DNA of 64,000 nt from assembly GCA_020137815.1 (NCBI GenBank), contig CM035353.1:6525298-6589297 (forward strand). Direction: 5' to 3'. This DNA comes from Hormiphora californensis. Its lineage: Eukaryota > Ctenophora > Tentaculata > Cydippida > Pleurobrachiidae. Shown here one piece after another: positions 45,060-53,604 of the stretch. A program made the position numbers and the translations under genes. Positions within the stretch are counted from its first letter, which is position 1. Each line of letters begins with the position of its first letter. Under the pieces are notes generated by a model, which saw only the letters and a program-made list of their open reading frames with translations, was not told the DNA's origin and ran no database searches.

Positions 45060-45401
45060 CTGTAGGAATTTGCCAAGACTGTGGACAGCTTCTTTGGGTT
45101 GATGTGGTTGGACCCTGACTATAAGTCCATCATCGCTCGTTTTGAGTTGAAATTCCGAGAACTACAAACTGTATTTCATGTCTTAGAGACAACCAAACTG
45201 CACATTATTTTCCAACATGTTCCTCAATTTATCGATCATGAAGGAGCTCCTTTGGGGCAGTTCGGTGAACACGAAGTGGAACATGCTCACGAAATGTTCA
45301 TGAAAGCATGGAGTAGGTTTTTGGTCAAGGACTTCGGCAGAGAAACCTACCACAATAACTTCCTCAAAGTTGTTTACACATTTAACTCCAAGAATGTTTA
45401 G
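45060..45401 (+). pseudogene. KLHIIFQHVPQF-domain protein fragment
   Basis: 106 codons ending in a stop: DSFFGLMWLDPDYKSIIARF, VLETTKLHIIFQHVPQFIDH, GAPLGQFGEHEVEHAHEMFM, KAWSRFLVKDFGRETYHNNF, LKVVYTFNSKNV. It is homologous to, but clearly different from, the 14.1 and 47.8 kb versions (KLHTIFYHITPF; LGQYSEQAVETAH), so it represents a second subfamily inserted inside the right copy. The terminal VxxYNS-(K/R)-(N/H)-type ending is preserved, so this is the true C-terminus. A catalytic role cannot be read from the fragment. Confidence 0.5.
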
Positions 45402-45438
45402 TTGTACATATATTACTATGTACTAGCCCCGGCTCGAA

Positions 45439-45648
45439 ATGTTGCTCAATGTGAGAATTTTTGGTGACGGTGGAAGGCGGAAGAAGGTGAAACACGATTC
45501 GCACGAAGCCATGCATTTAGGAAAAACTCCACCTGAAACGCCTATATGGCACCCGTACTTGGGAACGCATGAGGGCAAGCCACTCAAGCATCAACGTCTT
45601 GAAACCTTCATTCGAAATTGTCACTATACACTCGAAATAGTCACTTGA
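45439..45648 (+). pseudogene. Small basic ORF after the KLHIIFQH fragment
   Basis: 69 codons, NVRIFGDGGRRKKVKHDSHE, AMHLGKTPPETPIWHP, YLGTHEGKPLKHQRLETFI. It could be a separate exon of the preceding gene. No domain. The start codon follows unremarkable sequence, so coding is unproven. Confidence 0.25.
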
Positions 45649-45968
45649 CCAGGTTCTAGAAATTAGAATCTAGATTAGAATCTAGATACCACGTACCCAC
45701 TACCCGGTACCCGGTACAAAGTTTAATTATCAAAAGGGAAATGTTTTCACTAATAGCTAATCAAATTTCTTTTCTTTAGTGTGAAACAAACAACAGTGGA
45801 CCCCCTGCTAATACCGCCGATAGTGAGACAGGATCAGAAAAGTAGCCAGAGCCGGAGATTTAAGTGATGATGGTAATCAGGATGGCAACAGAGAGAGGAG
45901 ACTACTGAGGAGGATCCTCATGATGGAGTAAGTTAATATCTAAAAGTGCGACCAATTACATTGATAAA

Positions 45969-46385
45969 TTGGCGAACATTTCGAGCCGGGCCCCCGCTGT
46001 CCTGTACAACGACGTCCATGGTTTTGTCGATACTCGCAACTTAGAGCAGGTCACAGCGATTCACCGGATCAATATGACTAAAGTATTAGAATTTCAAAGT
46101 AATGTCTATAACACGAAGACTGATATTGAGAACCCTACTATTTCCTCCAGTAACATCCTTCCTGATATTTACAAAGTATTTAGATTAGATAGTAGTAGTC
46201 GCACCCACCCAACAGACACTCTGAAACCAAAGAAGTTTCGAGCTAACAGTGGAGGGGTGCTGATTGCCCACAGTGAGGATATAGGAATTTCTAGCCATAA
46301 ATTTAGCAAGTTCAGCGGCCAGGCTGAACTACTTAGTATATTTATTAACCTTAACAATACCAACGTTTGTATCAGTACCTTTTAG
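45969..46385 (+). pseudogene. LINE ORF2 endonuclease (APE-type) fragment
   Basis: Open for 138 codons. ILPDIYKVFRLDSSSRTHP, KKFRANSGGVLIAHSEDIG, FSGQAELLSIFINLNNTNVC and ISTF follow the order seen in the middle of the apurinic-type endonuclease of CR1/jockey-group LINEs (RxDR, KFR-x-x-GGGVLIA, E-(I/L)LSV-x-(I/L)-x-(L)-x-(N), CIST-(F/C)Y). The frame ends where the next conserved RxGTLG block would follow, so it is truncated. The endonuclease nicks target DNA to prime reverse transcription. Confidence 0.6.
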
Positions 46386-46549
46386 TTTTTACAGTCACGA
46401 GGACGTTTCGGGCAGATGTATCAAGGTAGCAGGACACATCGACGTGGAAGATAGTAAACATAACAAGACCATACTACACCATGAGGGTGGAGTCCATCCC
46501 GCGGATGATAGAATCAAAGGTGAGGTTTTTTAGGCCCCCAATCGATATT

Positions 46550-47470
46550 ACAGCGGAACACAGAAAAGGCCGAAGCCCATGGTATGCACTGAAACGTTAT
46601 TATATCGCTCCAGGAAGTGGAAAAACTGTGATATTTGTATTTGGCGTTTGCGGTGGGGGTGCTAGAGATGGTGACTATCCTAGTCACACCACTCCTGGCA
46701 ATCAACAGGGGCCATATAAAGAAACGGAATGAGGTATATTTTCCAACCGTGCTTTTACCATGTTTCGGAAACAGGATAAACATAGCTTTGATATGGAGTA
46801 TTCTTTCAGTTTGTATTCAACGTGATTTGTTCGGAGTAACACCTCAGCCTGGTCCCGCCACACCTCAGCCTGGTCCCGCCACACCTCAGCCTGGTCCTGC
46901 CACACCTCAGCCTGGTCCTGCCACACCTCAGCCTGGTCCTGCCACACCTCAGCCTGGTCCTACCACACCTCATCCCGCTCCTACACCTCCTTAGCCTGGT
47001 CCCGCACACCTCAGCCAACACCTCCTCAAATACAGGCAATAGGCATTCAATGGTATATTTAAAAAGCCCAGACAATTAATATTTGGTTCAAAAGTAATTG
47101 TTTTTCTCTTTCAGTTTGTATTCAAGAATGCCTGAAAAAAGGACATATTCTGAAGGAAACCCAGCGTGAGTGTCTGATGCAACTGTGTTGTGGGAGATCT
47201 GTTTGCTGTGTGGCCCCCAACAGGTAATTATCTTCTGATAAGACGTACACTACACAATGAAGTATATTTCTGAACACACAATGACATTTGTAAGCCCGTG
47301 GCATGCACTGAAACGTTATATCGCTCCAGGAAGTGGAAAAACATTAATATATATATATGGCGTTTGCGGTGGGGGTGCCAGAGATGGGGACTATATTAGT
47401 CACACCACTCCTGGCAATCAACAGGGGCCATATAAAGAAACAGTGCCTGCTATACCAATGATAGGTAGCC
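46550..47470 (+). repeat. Duplicated block containing ATATCGCTCC...GGTGGGGGTG and GPATPQ repeats
   Basis: A block with gcactgaaacgtta(t/-)atcgctccagg, tggcgtttgcggtgggggtg and caatcaacaggggccatata occurs at 46,586-46,740 and 47,300-47,450. Its last part is also at 44,752-44,850. An older relative is at 42,610-42,780 in the element backbone. So the element segment was reduplicated inside the 2.6-kb insertion. Confidence 0.75.
46841..46990 (+). repeat. 21-bp minisatellite, about six units
   Basis: Unit cctggtcctgccacacctcag repeated, with later units degenerate. It reads PGPATPQ on the plus strand and is derived from the cctcctcag-type sequence present once near 42,724. Confidence 0.9.
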
Positions 47471-47589
47471 AATCAACAGAATATTCTTTATTTTTAGGCT
47501 ATATTTAAATTTACTGTATAAAGTTATTGAAAAAATCTCCACTTGCTGGTGATTGACCATTGTAAACTGTTAGTGTCTCCCGGTGTTGA

Positions 47590-47972
47590 TCTTCAATTTA
47601 AACGGATTGAGGAGAAGCTCTCCGCCACCACCGGCACCAAAACACAAACTGTCTACGGGATATTAAAAGATGCAGTAGAGGCGTGCTCAACTCCGATTAT
47701 GTCTCGATAATAGAAAAGTTTAGGGACAGCTTCAAAGAACTACTACGTGATTTGTTCGGGGTAACGGAAACAGCAAAGCTGCACACTTTACCACATTACC
47801 CCCTTCATCGAGCACACTGGAACACCCCTTGGACAATACTCTGAGCAGACGGTAGAAACAGCTCACTTAGAGTTTCGAGCGCTGTGGGAACGTTCCTACC
47901 AGGTGAAGGACCACACGAGCCCATACTGCATGCCTCAGTTCTCCAAGGCGGTTAGGGAGATCTGGAGATAAT
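47590..47972 (+). pseudogene. KLHTIFYH-domain protein, inverted partner of 14.1 kb ORF
   Basis: Several frames must be combined: DAVEAC, SKLHT-like QSCTLYHITPF (single-base losses), then TPLGQYSEQTVETAH and LWERSYQVKDHTSPYCMPQF, SKAVREIWR to the stop at about 47,972. It matches the left ORF 14,108-14,497 nearly residue by residue apart from stops and frameshifts, so the left copy is the better preserved one. Confidence 0.45.
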
Positions 47973-48289
47973 ATGTCTACCGTAAATCCTTCAACTGACA
48001 ACAATTAATGTAATATTTGCGGACCTCACAGGTTTCTCCTTTTTGCGTGACCTGTTATACTACTTGCTAGGAATTAACATAATGTCTCCCCGAAACACAG
48101 GAGTCAAGAAGATTTTTAGTAATTTTTTAGTTATTTTAGTTGATCTAACGAGATTATCTTATAAAGTTGCCAATTTCTATAGTTCTGACGAAGGCGTTGA
48201 CGCCGAAACAGTTAACCAACCACCGAGTTTACATGTTTACCAACCTAAGAGGCCGCCGGTATTCACTCTTCTTATTCCTGATTATTGAG

Positions 48290-48665
48290 GATAGGTTAAC
48301 CAAGCTTGAGGCCGCTGCCAGCCAAGTACCTAAAACGACAGTAACAGCCCCTCGAGCTCCCAAAGATAGCTTGAGTGACTGCAACAGCTGTGACCGTATA
48401 CCCCTTCATGCATGGTACAGAAGAAAGACGAAACAGAGATAGTATGCACACGGTGCAGCTCAGTGGACAAATCGGGCTGGAAAATACCGGGTGACATCCT
48501 GATCGAGAAAGACGATGAAGAATAACAGATGGAACAAGACGGTGTTTGAAATTTAAGAAAACACATCCTGCCCCAAAACATGTCAAGTTCGCTCAGGCGC
48601 TCGAAAAGGAGAAAGAGAACTTCCCGAAGCTCCTAAAGTGAGGCTGCCGAGATGAACCTGATAAG
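48290..48665 (+). pseudogene. CxxC/H zinc-finger-like tail (right copy)
   Basis: LTKLEAAASQVPKTTVTAPR, APKDSLSDCNSCD, then in another frame TEIVCTRCSSVDKSGWKIPG, DILIEKDDEE, a stop, and further frames matching HILTSKHF and the Glu/Lys tail of the left copy. It retains C-x2-C where the left copy is frameshifted. Dead as a gene. Confidence 0.4.
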
Positions 48666-49160
48666 AACATGCCACAGCGGGATATAAATGTTATATTGAT
48701 TTGATTTGACACGGGTGTTCTTCAGAATCAAAGCTACCGGTAATTTAAACTAAGTGATAAACTAAGTGACAATTATGCTGATTGATAAACAGTACCCTGA
48801 AATGCTTTGAATCATCAATTACAGCCATTGAATAATTAATAACACATTTCTCTCTTCTGCAGGGACTTCGAGTATAATATTTACAACACCTGGAGAACAG
48901 GGGCAACGATGGGGGACCAAAATCACAGTCAAATAGCTCCCCCCCCCCCCCTCATTCCATAGCCGATCTGTCCCGCCCAATACCCACAATTTGTGGGTAT
49001 TTGTTTTGAATTCAGTACTGAATTACCGTGTATTTCTTTGATTGGTATTGAAAGAGATTAAATAAATTACGAGTTTCAAACTTTTCAACACTACTTTAAA
49101 CAAATTAATTTGAGTTTTAGGATAAAGCTGATGTAACAGCCCACGAGGGGCAGAAAGAAA

Positions 49161-50180
49161 ATGGTAAATACTGATAATGAAGAAGAAGCAACTCCTCGGA
49201 TTTACCTGGCAGCTCATCCTGGCAAACCGGCTACTGATATTGATAGGAGGAATGTCAACGACTGCCAAAGTGATACAGTATATTGGGTAAAAGACTTGTT
49301 GTCGGATTGTTCAGGGTTTGGATACAGTAACCCAGAGGCAGTGAGATATGGAACTGGTCCTCCACCAAGGTCTACCTGGGATGATTTAGAGGTTCCGTCT
49401 GCGAGCAAGCTTAATACGCTGTCGAAGAAAAAGCTTTTAGATTTTACTAAGAGGGCGTGTGGTATTTTTCTTGAACAGACATTTCCACTAATTGAAAAGT
49501 TGCGTGACAAGGGTTCTGAAAGTATGATGGTGAGAGAGTGCGAAAAGGAGCTCAGACAACATGGAAAGGAGCTAATTAAAGCTCAACGAGACCTCGTAGC
49601 AGCACAAGAGGAACTACTCAATATCCAGAGGCAGTTGCTTGAGAAGAGGGAGGTTGAGATTACAGCTGTGCAGTCAACGGCACAGCAAGAATTGAAGAGC
49701 TTCGCATCCGTTTTGGAGAAAGAATGTGCCTCGGCTCTGGCTCCAAGGAAGATTCAATCAGCGATTGTGGCTGCCTCTGAGGACCGTGGGTGCAACATCA
49801 TCATCCATGGCCTGGAAGAGTCAATAAATAGTAGCGTAGAGCTTGAAACTCAAGTTGAGTCTCTTCTTGTTGAGCTAGGAGAAACTCAGAACGTGAAATC
49901 AGTGGAGCGCATGGGAAGGCAGTCTTTAACTGTCAGACCAGTGAAAGTCGTACTGAAGAGCAGAGACGCTCAGATGTCGATCCTGTCGAAAAAATCCCGA
50001 CTAAAAAGGACCGGCAAGTTCGATAAAGTCTACATTTCGCCTGACAGGACTTTGGAGGAACGAAATGAGAGAAAACAGCTTGTTGATCGACTGAAGGAAA
50101 TGGTTCAAAGGTCTCCTGGAAAACACTACTTCATTCGTGGGAAGGAGGTGGTAGAAGCACCAGGGACTACTGAGAATTGA
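49161..50180 (+). CDS. LINE ORF1-like protein (coiled coil + RRM-like domain), intact
   Basis: Uninterrupted frame of 339 codons. Residues about 1-110 are hydrophilic with no motif. From about 130 to 195 there is a strong heptad coiled coil (RQHGKELIKAQRDLVAAQEE, LLNIQRQLLEKREVEI). From about 215 to the end there is a domain with NIIIHGLEES, VESLLVELGE, VERMGRQ, RPVKVVLKSRDAQMSILSKK, and VYISPDRTLEERNERKQLVD, which is the ORF1/RRM-type RNA-binding domain of many invertebrate LINEs. Such proteins coat the element RNA as trimers. No reverse transcriptase ORF follows; instead there is a (TTTCAAG)n tail at about 50,270. Start chosen at the first ATG, after an acceptor-like region. It is the longest intact ORF after the receptor. 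It might alternatively be a host-domesticated copy. Confidence 0.65.
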   Translation: MVNTDNEEEATPRIYLAAHPGKPATDIDRRNVNDCQSDTVYWVKDLLSDCSGFGYSNPEAVRYGTGPPPRSTWDDLEVPSASKLNTLSKKKLLDFTKRACGIFLEQTFPLIEKLRDKGSESMMVRECEKELRQHGKELIKAQRDLVAAQEELLNIQRQLLEKREVEITAVQSTAQQELKSFASVLEKECASALAPRKIQSAIVAASEDRGCNIIIHGLEESINSSVELETQVESLLVELGETQNVKSVERMGRQSLTVRPVKVVLKSRDAQMSILSKKSRLKRTGKFDKVYISPDRTLEERNERKQLVDRLKEMVQRSPGKHYFIRGKEVVEAPGTTEN

Positions 50181-50268
50181 AATTAAATTTGTTGAGTTTA
50201 GAAGTGGTGAGCGAGGAAAGGACAGTTGAGTTGAAAGGTGGTCATTTGTTTGATAGCCTCAATTTATT

Positions 50269-50296
50269 TTCAAGTTTCAAGTTTCAAGTTTCAAGA
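50269..50296 (+). repeat. (TTTCAAG)n tract, possible LINE 3' tail
   Basis: About four units of caagttt downstream of the ORF1-like gene. Short tandem tails of 6-8 bp are typical 3' ends of CR1/RTE/L2-type retrotransposons. This would make the 49.1-50.3 kb block a complete ORF1-only element. Confidence 0.5.
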
Positions 50297-50814
50297 GTTT
50301 ATAACACAATACGAATATAATGGGGTTACGGCCTTGTTTGTTTATTTGTGTGACTGAAACATAGCTAAAATCAACTTCTGTTCTCTCATAGAATTGTGAT
50401 TGACAAAAGGACATGCTAAGACACCAGTTACAAATACACATGGGCAAAGGCCGGTTTACAACTGATGGAGTCAACTATGTCACATCACGAAGGGTAACCG
50501 TGATCAGCATATATATAACATTTACCCAGGTTAAAATCACGGAGAGGCAGGCGGGAAATGAGCCAAAGCGACTAGCGAGATGAGATACTAATGCTGCTCA
50601 GTGGATTGTCAATTTGGAAGATTTATCAGTTGTTTGGACTGCGTCAACTGATAGGTTTGTAGGGTTAGAGAGTGCACTGTGTGGGCCAAGGAAGCACTTT
50701 TAAAAGTAAAGGCTTACCGCGGTCGTAGAGAAAAATGAGATATAAATAACACAACCCACTAGGGACCTAAGGGGTGAAACGGTGCAGAGAGAAAAATGAG
50801 ACGTTTTTAAATTT

Positions 50815-51110
50815 TGTCCATATTTTATTTCTGTTTTTCTAGTTAACGCCGCGCTAAATTGCATCGTTTTGTACCTAATATTTCGCCGCTTACATTTACA
50901 GTCGTCAAATGCGGTGTATTTGAACTCAAACCCCAGTGCGCGCGGTTCTGAAAGAAGAAAATCTTAAAATCCAGAAAGTGGTCGGAAGAACGTGTTTTTT
51001 TTGTCGGAAGAACGTGTCCGTTTGTCTCATGAGGGCTCCCGGTGACATGTGCCTCATCCCAACTTTGTTTCGATGCCTCATGAGCAGTTTCGACCCGCAT
51101 TGCATCATGA
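50815..51110 (-). repeat. Inverted copy of 12.6-12.85 kb sequence
   Basis: tttatttctgtttttcta, aacgccgcgcta and gcatcgttttgtacctaat are the complement of the sequence at 12,725-12,835. This extends the large inverted homology to the outer side and separates the ORF1-like gene from the LINE tail at 51.3 kb. Confidence 0.75.
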
Positions 51111-51329
51111 TCACTTGAACGTGTGCATTGTGGAATTTTTGGCACATTCCAATATAGCGAAAAATCTAATATGAAGGAACACGTGTAAAGGGCGATTCAC
51201 AAAGGATGTCCATGATTTTTGGCCATTTTTACCACCCCTTCCTCCTTGTCGGCTACCTTCCCCTACCCCTGGACGTCCTTTTTGAATCGCCCCTAACTCA
51301 TTTTCTCACTCAGTGGTATGCTAACAGTG

Positions 51330-51643
51330 TTAGCCTAACACTAGAGTACAAAATTTGCTTGATGGTATACAAGACTCTTCATGATCAATCCCCTCCATAC
51401 ATGTCTGAGATGTTAGTGAAGCGGCCCCAGAAAGTGAAATCACTCCGAGTGGATAATGACGTCACCGCTCTGAAAGAGGTGCGGAGGAGTGAGTACCACT
51501 ACGAGAACACTAGAGGCGCTTTCAGTATTGCTGCACCTAAATTATGGAATCAGCTACCACGATCAATCCGGGACTCAGAATCCCTTACTACTTTTAAAAC
51601 ATCCCTGAAGACGCACTTGTTCTTTAGAGCATACAACCAATGA
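51330..51643 (+). pseudogene. LINE reverse transcriptase C-terminal tail
   Basis: The frame reads LEYKICLMVYKTLHDQSPPY, MSEMLV, RGAFSIAAPKLWNQLPRSIR, SESLTTFKTSLKTHLFFRAY to the stop at 51,641. The set (Y/F)K(I/V)-x-x-(L/M)-x-(Y)K-(T/A)LH-x-x-x-P-Y(L/M)-S...FS-(V/I)AAP(K/R)LWN-x-LP-x-x-IR-x-x-(x)-S-x-x-FK-x-x-LKT-(H)LF is the well-known extreme C-terminus of L2/CR1/Rex1-type ORF2 proteins. The upstream catalytic domain is absent, so this is a 5'-truncated insertion, the usual result of incomplete reverse transcription. Confidence 0.8.
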
Positions 51644-51760
51644 TCGGCAAAATAATTCTCACTTCCCTACATTTGGTACATCCACATGGATTCCTGAGTA
51701 ACTACTGTCTCCAACTCCTATTCCTGATTCCTGGGCTCCCTTTTTCTCGTGTATTCCTTC

Positions 51761-52340
51761 ACATCGATACCTGGGTCCTCTACTCCTACCTCCTCCACAT
51801 CGATTCCTGGGTCCTTTACTCCTACCTCCTCCACATCGATCCCTGGGTCCTCTACTCCTACCTCCTCCACATCGATTCCTGGGTCCTTTCCCTACCTTGC
51901 TCCACATCGATCCCTGGGTCTTTTCCCAACCTCCTTCACATCGATCCCTGGGTCTTTTACTCCTACCTCCTCCACATCGATTCCTGGGTCCTTTCCCTAC
52001 CTTGCTCCACATCGATCCTCTGGGTCCTCTACTTCTACCTCCTCCACATCGATCCCTGGGTCCTTTACTCCTACCTCCTTCACATCGATCCCTGGGTCCT
52101 TTACTCGTACCTCCTCCACATCGATTCCTGGGTCCTTTCCCTACCTTGCTCCACATCGATCCCTGGGTCCGCTACTCCTACCTGCTCCACATCGATCCCT
52201 GGGTCCTTTACTCCTACCTCCTCCACATCGATCCCTGGGTCCTTTACTCCTACCTTGCTCCTCATCGATCCCTGGGTCCTTTACTCCTACCTCCTCCACA
52301 TCGATCCCTGGGTCCTTTTCCTTGCGCTGCTCCATATCGA
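51761..52340 (+). repeat. 36-bp minisatellite, about 16 units
   Basis: Unit built on cacatcgatccctgggtcct plus ttactcctacctcctc, some units 33-36 bp with local variants. Because the period is a multiple of three and lacks stops, three plus-strand frames and one minus frame are open over hundreds of codons; none is evidence of a gene. The array sits in the 3' untranslated part of the LINE tail. Confidence 0.95.
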
Positions 52341-52479
52341 GCACATCCTCATTCCTCATTCTACAAACTATCTACAACATCCCTTCTACACGCTACTCAT
52401 CACTTGTTATCACGACAGTTTATTGATTCTGTTTTTTGTACATACAATGTGATATTGAAGAGTGTTTGAATTAGACGAG

Positions 52480-52661
52480 ATAACCCAGCTAGAGGTAGCT
52501 ACGGGCGGAAACGTCCGCATGTTGGACATATTTATTTTTAATACTTGTGAACCAATATGTTTAGTGTATTAGCGGGGTGTCAATAATTACATTTATTTAA
52601 TTTATTGACATTATAAATATAATTTTAATCTTGTAATCTTGTAATCTTGTAATCTTGTAAA
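52480..52661 (+). repeat. LINE 3' end with (AATCTTGT)n tail
   Basis: Sequence following the minisatellite (acgtccgcatgttggacata and AT-rich DNA) ends in about four units of aatcttgt at 52,625-52,660. This is what the 3' terminus of a CR1/L2-type LINE looks like, in the right place relative to the RT tail, so the element would span about 51,300-52,661. Confidence 0.65.
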
Positions 52662-52747
52662 GTGTCCCTTAGCTTTATAGTAAGGGAATTAAGGGCCGTG
52701 ACCGGGAAAAAATTCGCAACAAGCTAATTCCTTCACCAATGTGTCCT

Positions 52748-53594
52748 TAAGGGTCTCCACTAAGCCCCCAGAAAAGTGTAACACGCTGCCGGGTGTGCAA
52801 CATGGTCATTTCCGGGTAGGCGTGGTACCTGTGTTTTGAGGCTAAGACCAAAAACGTAAATACCCTTAGAAAAGGAGTAGAGACAAAATCAAGGACACTA
52901 AAATGTTCAGCGTCCTCGCATTAGTGGGGGTAGGTGCTGGAATTAAGTCTCTATCTCATCTGGTTAATTAGATAATTGGATAATTAGGTTTGCGCGTAAC
53001 CGTTTTTTGGCTGTATGGCTATAGCCACTTAGGAATGGTTTAGGGACTTTTCATTGGTGCCATTTTGTTCAGAAAAAAAATTTAATCTAAGAGTTGTGCA
53101 AAAATTAAGGGCCTATCTCTTACCGTTTTGGCGTTATTAGCTGTCAAAGTAGGCCAAATCAGCCGAAAATGCCCAATAATGAGTTAATTGGCCTACTTCG
53201 ACCGCAAATAACGCCAAAACGGTACGAGATAGGCCCTAAATTTTTACACAATTCTTAGTTTAAAATTTTTTTCTGAACAAAATGGCATGTATGAAAAGTC
53301 TCTAAACCATTCCTAAGTGGCTATAGCCATATAGCCAAAAAACGGTTATGCGCAAACCTAATTATCCAATTTTCTAATTAACCAGATGAGATAGAGACTT
53401 AATTCCAGCACCTACCCCCACTAATGCGAGGACGCTGAACATTTTACTGTCCTTGGTTTTGTCTCTATCCTATTCTAAAGGTATTTACGTTTTAGTCTTA
53501 GCCCAAAACACAGGTACCACGCCTACCCGGAAAGACCATGTTGCACCCCCGGCAGAAGTGGTACACCTTTTCTGGGAGCTTAGTGGAGACCTTA
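52748..53594. mobile_element. Older fold-back element, ~405-bp arms, 30-bp loop
   Basis: Left arm 52,748-53,157 and right arm 53,188-53,594 are reverse complements with scattered mismatches and small indels (for example cttaagggtctccactaagc against gcttagtggagaccttag). The inner arms carry accgttttggcgtta. The loop is atcagccgaaaatgcccaat plus about ten bases. No ORF. Its right end lies about 10 bp from the start of the 53.6 kb duplication. Confidence 0.85.
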
Positions 53595-53604
53595 GAGACC
53601 ACAA

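Larger units (their letters stand above)
40100..51100 (+). mobile_element. Large element, right copy (inverted partner of 12.6-19.7 kb)
   Basis: Collinear reverse-complement matches to the left copy run from 40,110 to about 50,960. Compared with the left copy it carries extra DNA: about 375 bp inside the THAP-like gene (43,403-43,780), about 2.6 kb with LINE and repeat material (45,030-47,620), and the LINE ORF1 block near 49.0-50.5 kb. It lacks the 936-bp transposon and the GATC word array of the left copy. Genes point right. A direct partial repeat (gggaaatgagcccgagcaca) occurs at about 40,565 and 41,210, near its 5' side. Confidence 0.6.

Noticed and set aside
46635-47075. ORFs with PGPATPQ, WQDQAEV or RLRCGRT repeats
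   Set aside because: Frames of a 21-bp minisatellite, open in several phases on both strands.
51640-52469. Three overlapping long plus-strand ORFs and one minus ORF (165-270 codons)
   Set aside because: All are produced by the stop-free 36-bp minisatellite; peptide repeats such as TSIPGSFTPTSS mirror the DNA repeat and lack any unique domain.
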